A DNA stretch of 64,000 bases from Linnemannia schmuckeri (GCA_029449235.1 JANATG010000008.1:1302001-1366000); one strand, 5' to 3'. Shown: positions 11,030-23,963, counted from the stretch's first letter. Notes: a model not told the origin generated them from the letters alone. Numbers and translations are program-made.

Positions 11030-12440
11030 CGTCTCCATTTCACACCTTGCGAAAACTCTCATACTCGCCAATAACTTGATCCCAACCTGAACCAAAGTCC
11101 CCATCAACATCACATTCCCCGCCCAAACAATCACCCTCGATAACCGCTCTGATGCCTCAGTGTATCCAAATTCACTTCTGAGACAAAGTTCCAATTGCCG
11201 CACCCATGCACAACTCCGCATAAAGAATCTCAGTCACCGTTGCGAGCCTGTTAAAAACCGTAGACGATCGAGAAGAGAATCATGACTATGGTTGTTGTTG
11301 CAGCAAAGAGCCAGAGGGAGGAGAAGGAGAGGGATACTAGAAGGGTGGAAGTGCAGAGGGTGATAAGGTGACCGATCTTGTCTGAGATGAGGCCGACTAA
11401 GAACCGGCCCATTGCGGAGCCGTCGTTCGTGAGTCCGACAAGAAGTACTGCCGTTGATGTGTCTACACTGTGCTGCATCGCGTAAGTTGAAAGAAAAAAT
11501 AAAAACGGTAAAGGGAATTAATCCAATGGCATCATGGGTTAAAAAAAACCCCCAAACTACGAAAGTGTTCAAGTGAACTAAGGAAGACCACTTAGAGCTG
11601 ACAAAGTTGAAGAGAGTAAGGTCTCCAGCAAAGACAAAGACCCCTGCAACAAACACCATACAGAACGGAGTGTCTCTCATAATACTCAAATCAAGAAACT
11701 TGCACTTCCTGTTCATATTTCCCTGTCGGTACTCAACCTCTTTAATCCTTCTTGCTCGCTCAAATCCACTCTCGCGCCGTGACTGCATCACCATCGCCAT
11801 GGGAATCAAAATCTCTGTATGTTCCGCTGCTACCACACAAGCATCGGGAATTTTACACCCTTTGCCGTAAGCAAACTACTAATAATGGGCGACAGCCAGA
11901 GCCCTCCTATACCTCCATAACGCAACGCAACCCCCGCGACAAACCCTCGTCGCCTGGTCGCCTGGTAAACCATTGCGTCGGCAAGGTGACAGTCGAAAAG
12001 TAAGGCAGACTGGCTTTGATTCCTTAGAAGACCTTAGGTTAAATAGAGTCGTCAGATGGCGGTTGGAAAGGCAGCAAGCACGAGAGACAGGATCATAAGG
12101 GTAGTATCGGCGAGGGCGGCTTGGCGGTGACTAAAGTAGTCAATGATCGCTCCTGAGAACGAACTGAAGACTTCGAGGGCGACCATGGTCAGGGATTCTA
12201 TCCAAAGGAGCTGGAATGTCGACGCGTTGTCTCGGTGAAGTAATAGTGCTATTTTCGGGAGTGGGCAAAAGAATTGAAGGTTGGTGGCGTTGGTATGCCT
12301 AATTTCTCCTTTGATATACATCGGTTGCGACCTGTCTGTGAATGCTATTCAATGACCGACACACAGAGCGACGCGTACATACCTTGTAGATACCATAATT
12401 ATTATTCAACCCCCATGAACACTAGCTGTGAGACGGACGA
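11030..12440 (-). pseudogene. decayed MFS monocarboxylate-porter-like transporter, copy A
   Basis: Minus-strand fragments line up in order with copy B next door. They are an N-terminal piece (WGLNNNYGIYK, about 12400); DNASTFQLLWIESLTMVALE through DYFSHRQAALADTTLM (12055-12260); TLPTQWFTRR followed by GGLWLSPIISSLL (about 11870-11990); the cytoplasmic loop RRESGFERARRIKE with FLDLSIMRDTPFCMVFVAGVF (11600-11810); QHSVDTSTAVLLVGLTNDGS through IVYGF (11251-11478); and VIVWAGNVMLMGTLVQVGIK (about 11060-11140). The pieces fall in different frames and are broken by stops (for example at 12052-12054) and by a small duplication near the RR motif. The N-terminal cytosolic region is not found. Too damaged to make a 12-helix transporter. 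Confidence 0.75.
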
Positions 12441-12946
12441 ATGCAGAGGCGAGTGACCCAGCTAAAAGCGGGTTCATCTGCGAGGACCAACTGCACAAGT
12501 TTCTCTCAGTCTTACTTCCGTGAAATAACGCGTTCTAAACAATACCAGTATATCCTCCCTCGTTGAGAAAATGTCCGTTGCACCAAAAAAAGAAGGTAAA
12601 TCATTCTAGGTGCCGATCCTGCCTGTGGTTAACCTTTGCTTTGTTTTTGGTTAATACTTCGTCCCTTCTCTCATAATTCTTTTTTCGAGAGTTATATGTT
12701 TCTCCCCACCTCTTGGCAATCAAGCATAGTAACGAACCAGGTAAGGTAAGCAAACGAGAAAAAGGTGTAAATCGTGCTGCCTGATAGGTATCCCTATGGG
12801 TTCACTTTCATTTTGCACAGACACGCGATCAGTAGTCTTAACAAAGGAGGGAAAAGTCAAAATACATTTTATTCGTCAATGTCACCTTAACAGAACACCA
12901 ATTCTCTCTAGCTATTTCTCTCTCTCTCTCGCATGTTTATTCTCCT
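12441..12946. other. spacer between the two MFS relics
   Basis: Probably the degraded 5' end of copy A plus the 3' flank of copy B. No open frame of note. Confidence 0.5.
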
Positions 12947-14667
12947 TCAAACCTTCGCAAAAATCCTCCTACTAGTCATTACCTTTATCCCAAACTGCAA
13001 ACAACTTCCTACAAGCATCATTAGCCCCGCCCACAAAATCACCGCCCAATAATTCTTCTCTCGCCCCACCGTATCCAACAAGGCACCCGAGATAGGCGAT
13101 CCCAGACTAACACCAATCACTAACCCCGCATAAAGAATCCCTGTAACTGTCCCTAATCTCTCCAGTCCACAGATGGTCGCCGCGACTGAGACGGTCGAGG
13201 CCAAGTAAGCTCCTCACAGAGACCATAGATGATCGAGAAGGCTGCGATGGCTGCAGTTGTCTTTGCGAATGTCCAGATGAAGAGGAGGGAGAAGGAGGAG
13301 GCGAGAGTGGCAAGGAAAAGGGCGTTGATGTAGCCGATCTTGTCGGATATTTAGCCCATAAGGATTCGACCGACTGATGATCCGCCGTTGGTCAGTCCGA
13401 CCATCACTGCTGCCGTCGCAATGTCTACACCATGCTGTGTTGCGTACGCTATTTAGTTTTTAAAGATTTAGGTCAATAAGGAGTAAGGGCCATGCAAAAA
13501 CAAATGTTGTTTGGCATTCTCGCTAAAACCACGTGAGACCATGAACACTTACAGTTGATAAAGTAAAAGGGGCTCAAGTATCCAGATACAGCAAAGATGC
13601 CTGACACAAACAGCAGACAGAATCGAGCATCCTTCATAATCGTAAAGTCAACAAACCTGCACCTACTCTCGCCTTCACTCTCACCCTTTCGATAATCATC
13701 TCGCTTAATCCTCCTGACTCGATGACGACCCGTCTCACGCCTTGAGCGCATCAACAAACTCACAGGAAGCAAAATCACCCAATGTGCTCCCGCAACCACA
13801 AGCATCGTCCGCTTCAATCCTCTCGAGTTCAACAAGCTACTGATCAGAGGCGATAACCAAAGACTACCAAACCCACCACCACTCAGAACGATCCCGTCAC
13901 CAGTCCACGACGTTTCGTAAACCATTGCGCAGGTAAGGTGATCGAGGAAAAGTAGACCAGACTGGCACCGATCCCGTAGAAAACTCCTTGGATAAGGAAG
14001 CAATGCCATTGTTTCGTCGAGAATGCAGTGAGGATTAATGAGAGCGTTATGATGGTTACTCTTGCTAGGCTCGCTTCGCGGTGACCAAAATAGTCACAGA
14101 TGGCTCCGGTGAATGGTCCAACGAGCTCGTTTACCACTCATGACAAAGTACCGATCCATGCCAGCTGAAACGTCGATGCCGAGCCTCGAAATATCTGTCA
14201 GATAGTAGGGCTATTGAAGCGGGAGAGATTATTTAGGGGTATGAGAGTGTCACACCGGATTCAAAACAGCGACCACACAGAACACCAGCAGTCGATGCAC
14301 TACATGGCAATATCTAAGCATGAAAAAAAATAAGCTAGAACGTACTTGAAAAATACCGTGGACGTTACAGAATCCCATGGATATCATAAGCAACATGAAG
14401 CCAGCAAAGACAACAATCCAACCAATAAGAAATCCATCGACAACATCGGTTTGTTCCTCTTGAGCCACCCGCCTTCTCCTCATTGGGTGCAGATGTGCCA
14501 TTGAGTTTCTCGGGGTCGACAAGGTTGAGCGCACTCTGTGATCCAGATCCATTAAGACATGTTTTTTCAGAGCCGAATGTGTGAGATCTTGGTCCTGGTA
14601 GAGAGGTTTGCGGGTCGCATTGGTGTGCAGATTCTTCGATGCTGAGGGGCGTTGTTGGATTAGACAT
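12947..14667 (-). pseudogene. decayed MFS monocarboxylate-porter-like transporter, copy B
   Basis: Starts MSNPTTPLSIEES (ATG at 14667) and ends RRIFAKV-stop, so both ends survive, and the 12-helix order is recognisable. DGFLIGWIVVFAGFMLLM is helix 1; STFQLAWIGT, ELVGPFTGAICDYFGHREAS, IQGVFYGIGASLVY and QWFTKRRGLVTG follow. Then GGGFGSLWLSPLISSLL and the loop with RRETGRHRVRRIKRDD. The C-terminal half carries HGVDIATAAVMVGLTNGGSS and GILYAGLVIGVSLGSPISGALLDTVG. I see at least five lesions: frameshifts near 14455-14470, 13890-13900 and 13201-13220, and in-frame stops at 14138-14140 (TGA) and 13351-13353 (TAA). Introns cannot explain these. The family resembles fungal MCH/monocarboxylate porters. 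Confidence 0.8.
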
Positions 14668-16459
14668 AATAAGGTGTGTTAATGCGAGAAGATAAGGCGT
14701 TGTATCACCGTTTTTTAGCAAGCAAAAAGAAAAGAAGATTTAAAAAAAAAAATCAGCTTTCTCTCAGGAGCAGAGGGAGAAAGAGCAAGGATCTCGACAG
14801 ATTTTTATCTCAGTATTCTCCCCGTGTGTTTTCTCTCGTATCTCGATCCACTTCCTTTTGTCCCCTTAAGGAGAGCTTGTACCTCCTGGAACCACCCTTG
14901 GGCTTGACTTTGCCAGTTGAGGATATTTTTTTCTTGTTCACTTTCAGGGATAATTGTCAGTAAGAAGAAAACAACAAGAAAGTAAGGGGGAAAAACGCGA
15001 TGATGCACCAGGACGTTGACACCCTTTTTTTTTTTGTCATTACTTTTTAAGTAGGCTGTCTAAAGCATTTATCAGTTATCTTCCAATCGACAGGATGCTA
15101 CTAAGCCCTCTGTTTGTATCTGAGATCGTAGTGAAGCGCATAACTGGGATCGTAGTATAACGCTCACACAAAACCTGCATGAAGGGTTTCGTTTTAAACG
15201 ACGAAGAGCTTGATGACGAGTTAACAAAGAAAACGGTTCTCAAAGTGTGAGTGAATAAACAACAGAGCGAGAAAGTGAGAAAGTGAGAGGGAGAGAAGGT
15301 GAGCAAGGCTCCAATGATGAAAGATGGTGGGAGCAAGGGAGGGAGGGAGGGAGAGTATTGAGTAAGAACAAGACGAGGAACAACAATCAAAGGGTGCATG
15401 TGGCTCCTCTGTAACTCCTCGAATGAGGGTTTAGTTGTAGGACAAGATAACTACACAATCGCCATTTTGTGCCGTTTCTACGCGTCTTCCAAACGGAGTA
15501 AGAATTTCACTGCCCGCGATTTCTTCCTTGCATATAAAAACTGTGACTTTAACCATGTAGGAGAACGGATACGGCTTATCCGCCTGGTACGCGCTGAGTC
15601 CAAGAACGATTAGGGACGGGAGTGTAGACATGCTGGTTATGATCGTAGTGATGGTGATGGTAATGGTGATGGGGACAACAGAAAGCGGAAAGGTCTTGCG
15701 GTACAGTCGGTTGTAGTAGTAACGGTGAAATAAGAGGAAGAAGAAGAATAAACAGGCTTTTGGTTAGCATCAGAAGGATTGCCACCAAAAAAAACACAAG
15801 CAAGCACCCTCTCTCTTTGCCCGCTCTCTGTCAGTTATGCCAGTAACAAATAATGTAAACAAAGTCCTAACAGGCCTAACAAACTGTAATTCTCTGAGGG
15901 GGTACTAGACCCACACGCCAGTGCAGCGAGCTAGTGTAGTGCAGGACTGGCCATGCACCTCATACCTGCCTCACCGTACTACTGCTGTCACCTCTCTATG
16001 CAAATGAGTCAATAGTGTAATAGGAAATGCCAGTCACGGCTCTGACATGAATGATAAGGGTCACTTTCCCGAGGACGGCCTCTGATTGGCCACCGATATT
16101 TACCACTTGCACGCGCTTCTCTTACTCTTATTTTTTATTTATCTCCGAGAGCGTCGGATTTGTTGTTTTTGTTTTTCTTTCTATTTCTTTTTCTTCTTCT
16201 TCACTTTCACTTCTTCACCCTCGTATTCAGTAATTGCCCACTCTTCTTCTCTTCAGTGGCATAAGCATATCCTTCCTACACTTTAATAGATCAATACATC
16301 CTCCGCCTCCTAACGACATAATACACACACTCTCTCTCAACTCCAGCATACAACCATCCTCACTCCTCAATTGCATTCTTATTTCATCCAATTGTAACAA
16401 TAATAATATTAACAACAACCCAACAAGCAACATACACACACATACACAATACACTTGTC
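14668..16459. other. intergenic between MFS relic B and mitochondrial carrier
   Basis: Divergent spacer of 1.8 kb. The last 400 bases before the carrier ATG are CT-rich (typical leader). ATTGG (inverted CCAAT) occurs at about 16084 and ATGCAAAT at about 15999. No convincing gene. Confidence 0.5.
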
Positions 16460-18027
16460 ATGATGCAGCAACAACAGAGCAACTACCCCTATACCCACTC
16501 GTCAAAGCCAGCAGCACAGCTCGCCCACTTGGCTGCTGCCTCAGTAGCACGGAAACCAGCCTACACCCAAACACAAAAGTTCAAGAGTAAGTCTTCTTTC
16601 GCCTTCTTCTCTTCTTCTCCTTCCGACAACAACCGCCTCTCTATCAATACGGATCAGTGTGCAACAACCAACCACCCCCGTATCTTTGCTATTCAACGAC
16701 AACCCTCCTAACCACCATGATCACAATAATTCTTATCTCGAACACTTAGATCACTTCCATGCGGGTGCAGTGTCCCTCTCGCTCTCATATGCAGTCATGC
16801 ACCCACTCGATACCCTCAAGACAAGGATGCAGGTCCCCGGCGGGAAGGGCATCGCCTGGTCAGCGGTCTTTACCCGTGAGACCGTCCGTCTCCTTGGCAA
16901 AGGTTTCCTCATCAGCTCCATCGGTGCCGGTCTCCAGGTAACACCTTCTTTCTTGTTTCTTATTCGAAACTCTAGTTTCCTTATCTTCCTTCTCCTCCTT
17001 GACTTTTGTTCCAGCAAGCCCCTCCCTTTGCTACGAAACATGGCCCATCATCCCTTGTCATCATTTCTTTTTTGCACCTAAAATTTCTAAACTTTATCTC
17101 TCCTCTCTTCCTCTCCTCTCTCTCTTCCGTTATCTTCATAACCAAACGAATTAGGGTGGAGCGCGTTTCTCGTTCTACGAACTGACAAAATCCTACCTCC
17201 TCCCCCCAACGTCTCGCTTCCAAACCGGCAACACTCCACCTCAGCACCCTTGGTTCCTTCCAACTCTCTCCCCAATCCCCGCCACCGCCATCTCGGCCAT
17301 CATTGGAGACCTCGCATCCTCAGTGATCAAGGTGCCCCGTGAAGTCATTACCTCTCGTCTCCAAACCGGATACTACTCCTCCGTAGAGGGCGGCGTCAAT
17401 GCAGGATACGTATTCAGGGCAGTACTCCGGGAAGAAGGCGTACGAGGACTGTTCAGAGGGTTCTGGAGTACTACGGCACGGGACTGTCCTTTCATGGTGA
17501 TCTTGTTCACGACCTACGAGAACTTCAAGGCATATCATACTCGTAACCTCCAGATCCAGATTACGTCCGACCCGAATTACATTGCTTCTTCGCCGGTTGA
17601 GGTCAAGATCCCGCCCATGACGTCGACGCTGTTTGGAGGGATCTCCGGGTTCTTGGCGGGTTACTTCACGACACCCATGGATGTCATTCGCACCCGGATC
17701 ATGACCTTCAAGAAATCCGCCGCCGTCACCCCTCCCGCCAGTGGATCAATCCAATCACTGAAGTCGGTCGTGGATGTGACAATGACTGGGATCAGTCGAG
17801 AGATGTACCGCCAGGCGTCAATCCAAGCCGCCCAGAAGAGTATTCATTCCAACGGATTCGTGGCTAGTATGCGTCATGGACAGAGCGTTTATAGCACCTT
17901 CTTTGTTGGTGCGATTCCCAGAAGTCTGTGGTGGTTCTGTGTGTGCTCGATCTTCTTTTCGACATATGAGGTCATGAAGCAGAACTTGATGCCCTTGGAC
18001 TATGAGCCCAACGCTTCTCGCAAATAA
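16460..18027 (+). CDS. mitochondrial carrier family protein, SAM-carrier-like
   Basis: Inner-membrane solute carrier. Model: join(16460..16586, 16750..16937, 17155..18027), 395 residues, in frame. The three carrier repeats each show the Px[DE]xx[KR]x[RK] signature: PLDTLKTRMQ (residues 61-70), PREVITSRLQ and PMDVIRTRIM. The combination of VPREV in repeat 2, GFWSTTARDCPF after it and GAIPRSLWW in repeat 3 resembles the S-adenosylmethionine carrier (yeast Pet8, SLC25A26), but substrate is not proven. The N-terminal 45 residues are Q/S-rich. The repeat 3 matrix loop is longer than usual. For intron 1 I chose the acceptor at 16748-16749, because the CAG at 16655-16657 breaks frame; a CTAAC branch point lies at about 16709. 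Confidence 0.9.
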
Positions 18028-18047
18028 AAACATTTCTTTGTTGAAGA

Positions 18048-18053
18048 AATAAA
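18048..18053 (+). terminator. AATAAA poly(A) signal of the mitochondrial carrier gene
   Basis: AATAAA 21 bp past the stop codon, in the short convergent spacer with the sulfate permease gene. Confidence 0.5.
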
Positions 18054-18292
18054 AAACATGGGAATTGTTGTTGGGAGCTGTGTGGCTGGTGATATTAGCT
18101 GACAACTTTTTTTTTTCTTTGAGAAACGTTGTAACAGCGGATGGATACATGTAATTGTATGCAAGGGCAAGGATGATCTTACTGGGTAATGTACATGGGT
18201 CGTCATTGCTTTTTAGTTGGCTTTATTAAGTGCTGTGGGATGCGAAGGGTATAGATGCGCAATGGCTAGATTTTTCTCTCTAAAAAGTTTTT

Positions 18293-19764
18293 TTACACGT
18301 AGTGAATGTCGGTCTTGTCATGAGTGGATCGTCGTTCCTCTTCATCTATACTCGCACTACCCTCCCACTGCGAAGAGCGGATCAAGATCGAATCAATCGC
18401 ATCGCGGACAGTCAAATGGACCAGTCCTTCCTCCTTCAAGAAAGGGCTAGAACCAAGACCGTTGACCGACAGAGCTGCGGCGCCAATGTCACCAGGAGCG
18501 GGGCGATCCTTGGTCGATTCGATCTTGAAGCTTCCATCCTTGATGCTATCATCGGACTTGCGGATCTCACTGCCATCATCAGAGTCGATGTCTTGGAGAC
18601 GGATCTCACCGCCGTTCTGGTTGCTGCTGGTGCGAGAGAGGGGCGAGGCACTGTTGCTGTTGGAACTATCGTCATGTTCGAGGACCTGAACCTTCTGAAG
18701 AGCGATGGGGCCCACGGGTCTGGTGATGCCAGACAGTTCGAGGATGCGGAGGACGTTTGCTTGGATGCCGACAAAGTGGAGCTCAAAGAAGTAATTCGGG
18801 TAATCCACAACACCGGCATAGTCCTTTAAGATCTCCCTCAGATCAAACAGGCCCTGAAGACCAGTCGAGTCAATGTTATTAACCGCAGAGAAATCGAGCA
18901 CAACAGCTCTGAGGCGGGGGAGATCGTCGTCCGTAATATTAGACTCAGCGCCATGGGCAATCTTGCGGAGCCCGCGGATATGAATCTCGAGATCGTCGGA
19001 CCACTGTCGCTCGGTGGCAGACTTGACTTTTCCACCGAAACGGGTATATTTGTAGGTCTCGTCGACGACCCAGGTTTTGAAGACCTCGGTGTTGGGGAAG
19101 GTGGTCGACTCCTCGATACGGAAGACGAGGATACCGTGTGGTGCAGGAACGGTGTCGAGCGTACGATCGACAGATGCGTCAATAAAGACATCAGGACGGT
19201 CCTTGAGCTGACGGAGGACATGAAAGTTGGGACGGGCGACACGGAAGAGAAGGACGACAAGAGAGAAACCGACTCCGGCGGCGATGCCGGTCTCGACAGA
19301 GACAAAGATGGTGACCCAGAGAGCGACCTGGGACGAGAGGAAATCCCAGAGGTTGATCTTGAAGAACTGATAGAAGACTGAAGGAGGGGAGACCAAAGTC
19401 GCCACTGCGACCATGATGACTGCAGAGAGGGCTGCGTCAGGGATATAGAAAAAGCTGTTGTTTTGTTTTGTTTTGTTTTTTTTGTTGCAAATAGGGGTGA
19501 GGACACAAAACGTGGTCAAGGGAGAAGAAGGAAAGTGTAGAGAGGGGAAGGGATGGTTAGTATTTTGCAGTTACACCTGGTAGATGAAGGCAATGTATCT
19601 TGACTTCGCAGCGAAGCAGTAAAAGACCCCATGTGGCCAATCAATTGTAACTAGCCCTGCACTAAACAGTCTCTCTAGCTTGCTTGTGCTTTCTTCTTCG
19701 CGCCCACACCACCCGCAATCACACATTCACAGAGTGTGCATGCATGATCTCTTAAAACACAAAC

Positions 19765-19803
<39 letters not shown>

Positions 19804-21170
19804 TACAGGGGAGTCAGGAAGAAGATGGCGAGGAGAACAAGAGCACCGGTGATGAATCCAGCGAAAGGGGTCTTGACTCCGCACTGAAACTTGACAGCGG
19901 AGCGCGAGAATGATCCCGTCACGGCGTAGGCGCCAAAGAAGGAGGCTGTCACATTGGCCAATCCAAGAGCCAACAGCTCCTGATTCGAGTCGATCTGGTA
20001 GCGGTTCCTCCTGGCAAAGGCTTTACCGATAGCAATGTGTTCAAGAATGGTCGCCAGTGCAATCGCAGCCAGTTTGGGTGCGACTTCAGAAACCAGATCT
20101 GCGGGAAGGGTACCAGCAGCGGGTGGAGGCAATCCCGAGGGGACCGTCTTCAAGATCGAGAGGCGGTAGATGGGCTGACCCTTGGCGTCGTGAGCAGGGT
20201 TCTTGTTGACGGCATAGGAGAGAGCGGTGGCGAGGACAGTGACAAAGAAGAAGCGCGAGATCTTGATCAGCTGAATTGAGAACCGACCACGGCCCCATCG
20301 ATCGACCGCAAGACCGATTGAGACCAAGATGAACATGGAGACGAGTCCAAAGACGAGATCGAGCCAGGAGAGGGAGTTGATGGCCTGGAACATGGTGATG
20401 ATGATGGTGTAGACGGGCGCGCGGTTGTTGATACCGGACACTCCGAGCCACTTGGGGATCTGCTGGATAATAATGGTCACAGCCGCACCAGTAGTGTACC
20501 CGACTAATACAGTGGTAGGGAAGAAATCAAGAATAATACCCAAGCGGAGAACACCGAGGAGCATGGTAAAGACACCGACGATAAGACAGGACATAGCAGC
20601 AACCTCAGGAGGGGTCATCTTTCCAGCGAGGTCAGCAACTAGTTCTCCAGTGACGAGCGAGATGACGGCAGTAGGTCCGATGGTCAGATCCTTGGAAGTT
20701 CCCATGAAGCAATAAAAGATAGCACCGATGTAGGCAGAGTAGAGGCCGTGTTGGACAGGAAGACCGGCGACCTTGGCATAGGACATTCCCTGGGGGACCA
20801 CAATCAGGCCGACTGTGACACCTGCAATGATGTCCCTGACTGCCCATCCACGTTGGTATCTTGGCAACCTGATAGTTTTTGCATGAATCGAAAGATAAAT
20901 AGGAAGAGAGGCATGAGCGCGAAATCATATTGCGAAAGAAGCAGGAAATGAAATGCAGTAAACAGAGAGTTGAGGAGTATTAGCATTAGGGTACATGCTA
21001 CAGGGGGTGGTGCATGAATGGGATATGGGAGAGAGGTGGGATGTTGTATGTGTTGTTTACCACTTGATGATAGGAAGACGTTCTGTGACATAGCGGGGAA
21101 AGTTGCTCGGGAAAGCTTTGAACCAGCTGCCGACGTCGCGACCAAAGTCGCGCAATTGTTGGTCAGCCAT
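18293..21170 (-). CDS. SulP-family sulfate permease with STAS domain
   Basis: Plasma-membrane sulfate (possibly other anion) transporter. Model: complement(18293..19454, 19807..20868, 21061..21170), 777 residues, in frame. A short cytosolic N terminus (MADQQLRDFGRDVG) leads to a 10-14 helix SulP core that begins at LPRYQRGWAVRDIIAG and carries the family signature region GLPVQHGLYSAYIGAIFYCF and GTSKDLTIGPTAV. The core ends near residue 465 (VVLLFRVARPNF). The cytosolic STAS domain spans roughly residues 480-650, with the phospho-loop-like DFSAVNNIDSTG at 579-590. An acidic, Ser-rich stretch interrupts the tail. Intron 2 (19455-19806) has its donor immediately followed by T36 in the transcript. 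Related to fungal SUL1/SUL2; no assimilation genes sit next to it. Confidence 0.95.
19766..19801. repeat. A36 homopolymer abutting a splice donor
   Basis: Thirty-six A on the + strand. In the permease transcript this is a T36 run that begins with the sixth base of intron 2 (GTAAG followed by T). Confidence 0.95.
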
Positions 21171-22049
21171 GATTATTGTTGGTGTAGGAAAGGAGGAGAT
21201 GCTGTGTGTGTTTGAAGGTGCTGATGGTATTGAAAAGGGAGCGAGGGATGGCTGGTGAATGAAGAAAGGAGATGTAAATTGAAAAAAAGGGAGAGTGAGT
21301 GTAGGAAGCGAAAGTAAAAATGAAAACAAAGAAAGAAAGAAGCGAAAACAAAGAAAAGTTGAAATACGAAAGTGAGAGAGAAGCTTGATGAAGTGAAAGA
21401 AAGGGTGGTGGTGGTGATGATTGGTTGGAGGGGTTCGGACGAGTCGTGAGGAGCGAAAAGGGAAAATAAGGTCAGAGATAGAAATGGTTAGAAATGATTA
21501 GAAATGGGAAAGACGGACAAAGAAGCCGAGGAAAAGAAAGAAGGAAGGGAATGGAGGGAAATGAAGGGAAAAGGAGGAGAGGAGATGAGTAACGATCGAT
21601 GGGGGAAGGGGTCCCTTTTATATGGGTTGTGAGAAAGTACTAAGAGGAGGGGAAGAAGAAGTGGACGATGATGACAGGTTGGTAGTAGGTAGAAAGCAAC
21701 TGAGAAGTAGCATAAGGTGCGCAAATGGGATAAAGAGGACAAAAGGGACCAAGAGAAAAGGATGAGAGCACAAACATACAACGGGCGAGACGGGTGCGAA
21801 AACTTGAACGATGAAAGGAGGCAAAAAAGGGAGAGAAGACCTGTTCTTACTGCTTCCTTTTTCGACAGATATCTATCCAACTGCACATCAGGAGCATTGC
21901 ACACCGGTGAGCATTTGCACCTCAATTCACTTCATTCCACTTCTATGGATAACAACGTACGAATGCGGATGAACATGACCCTTTCTTTCAATGCACAATA
22001 TAAACAAACGCTCACTCTCATAACGTATAATCACCACCATTGCTATAAG

Positions 22050-22070
22050 AAAAAAAAAAAAAAAAAAAAA
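22050..22070. repeat. A21 tract followed by GA repeat
   Basis: A21 followed by about ten bases of GA dinucleotides. Confidence 0.9.
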
Positions 22071-23837
22071 GAGAGAGAGAGTGAGAGATAGATGTAGGCT
22101 GCGATCACATCATTTGCAATCATGCAGCCACACGATAGGCTGCGCCGAATCGCTTTCAAATCAATTCATTTCGCACTACTGATCACTCTCTCTTTCTCTC
22201 TCGCTCTTCTCGCTCTCTTGTCCTGTCTGATCGCTTCGCACGTCTTCATTCATCACGCTCGCTTGGCCTGGTATCTCCGAAGCAATTGCTTCGCCTCGTC
22301 TTGATCACTAGCTAGTTGATCACCGTCTCTTCCTGCCACTTTATTCCTTCTTCCCCTTGCTCCAGCATGCTTTTTTGTCTTTCTTCTCGCTCAATAACTG
22401 CCTGGTAACCGCTTTTATGTGCTGTTGTTTAATGTGTACTAAATTATCCTATGCCGTATCATCCCGTGTCCTCCTTTTCTCTATTTCCTTGTTTCTTCTG
22501 CTGAAACTTGATCTCTCTATTTCTGAAATATGGACCAGCTTTTAGAAAGAAAAAAAAAGTACGAGTGAAATGAATGCGTATGCTGGCGAACCAGGTGACT
22601 CTTCCTCCTTTTTTTTGTATTCAGTTTTCTCTTTTAAATTATGATTCTGAGCAAATCGCACTAGAGAAAATTTCGCCATTTTGCGAAGATCGTCGCCATC
22701 GGACAGAAGAAAAACGTAAGAAAGGGTCGTGCTCTCTCTTACGGCGTGGTGTCAAGTTGTCAAATCAACACAAAAGAACAAAAACCTTGTTTACTAAGAG
22801 ACACACATACGCAAATCGGCAAACATACATACGCATACATATAGACAAACAAATAAAAAAAAAAAAAAAAAAAGTCGACATCGACGACAGAACAACATAC
22901 CACTCCACATCCTTCCTTCCGCTTTGAGCGAACATCTCGTTGTGCTAATGGACAAATATCGCTAAAAATGATGCTTTTCTTGAGTCGCACAACCGACAAG
23001 GAGTGTGGTGCGGACTGTGCGGTGAGCATGAAAAAAGAAAACGAAAAAGACGAATGGGGAAGGAAAGAAGTCGAGTTGGACAAGAAAAGACTGTTTAAAG
23101 AAGCATCTGGACTGTTACTTGCTCTCACTCTCTCTCTGTTTGCCGATTTTTCCTTCCCTCCCTCCCTTTTGTTGTCGTTGGTACGTCTTTTTTGGTGTTT
23201 TCTGGATTTCGATCATGGTTCTTTTTGTTTATTCTTCCCGAGTCAACCAACCCAAGTTTATTTTTTCTTACTTTGCTTCAGCCTGTCGGAGAAATGTAAG
23301 CGCGAAAGTGAAAGAAGGTGGTCGAAGAAAGTAATAGGTACCTACTTTGGCGCGTTTTGCGTAATGCGATATTAAACGACCGTTGCGAATTGAATACCAC
23401 AGGTAGACAGACACGAAATCCAGATCTGCCCACTTGCCTATAGTAGGCGATCTCGATGATATCACTAGAAAAAAAAACGAAAGAAAAAATGGTATATCTG
23501 TTCTTTACTGTTACAAAAAAACAGTCAAGTGACCCATTGTTGTGTCTTTTTTGTTTTTGTTTAACACGCACGGTCGACAACAGGGACGCTAACTTGAAAC
23601 TACAATCTACTCTTTGACATCAATCGGATGATTGGTTGGTGGTACTACATAGGAAAATAGTGATACGCGTCCGCGTCGGAATGTAGTGCATGTCCTCTTT
23701 CCTACAATCACATCCAACGTGCAGGTTGTCGTTGTTTCTGTAGTTACGAACAGTTCATGATAGACTTCAACGGGCAAAGAGATGAATGTTGCACAGGCGA
23801 GCCCTCTCCTTGCTTCAGGCACGGGATCAGGCTCATG

Positions 23838-23844
23838 TCACGTG
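23838..23844 (+). promoter_or_regulatory. TCACGTG E-box upstream of transketolase
   Basis: TCACGTG 120 bp before the transketolase ATG. This is the class of site bound by fungal bHLH factors such as Cbf1, Pho4 and Tye7. A single match; function inferred. Confidence 0.35.
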
Positions 23845-23963
23845 TAATGCAGCCGTTGGAATGAAGAATGCTAAGCCACTGCATTTGTCACAGATTTATG
23901 AAGCGCGAAGAAGGAAGAAGGACTCTCTAACCCTTCTTCACCACACCCACAAAACACGCCAAC

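Larger units (their letters stand above)
21171..23963. other. 2.8 kb divergent promoter region (sulfate permease / transketolase)
   Basis: GA-rich on the permease side (21180-21560), an A21 plus GA run at 22050-22090, and CT-rich stretches toward transketolase. A TCACGTG box lies at 23838-23844. Short frames here, including a 71-codon minus frame at 23607-23822, have no recognisable homology. Confidence 0.5.

Noticed and set aside
14250..14721. MFS copy B as a functional gene with unusual introns
   Set aside because: Lesions include frameshifts of one base and stops in the middle of conserved helices, with no usable splice signals to remove them.
16655..16749. Mitochondrial carrier exon 2 starting after the CAG at 16655-16657
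   Set aside because: That junction breaks the reading frame; the TAG at 16747-16749 keeps frame and has a CTAAC branch point upstream.
23607..23822. 71-codon minus frame upstream of transketolase
   Set aside because: Short, overlaps the promoter, no homology recognised.
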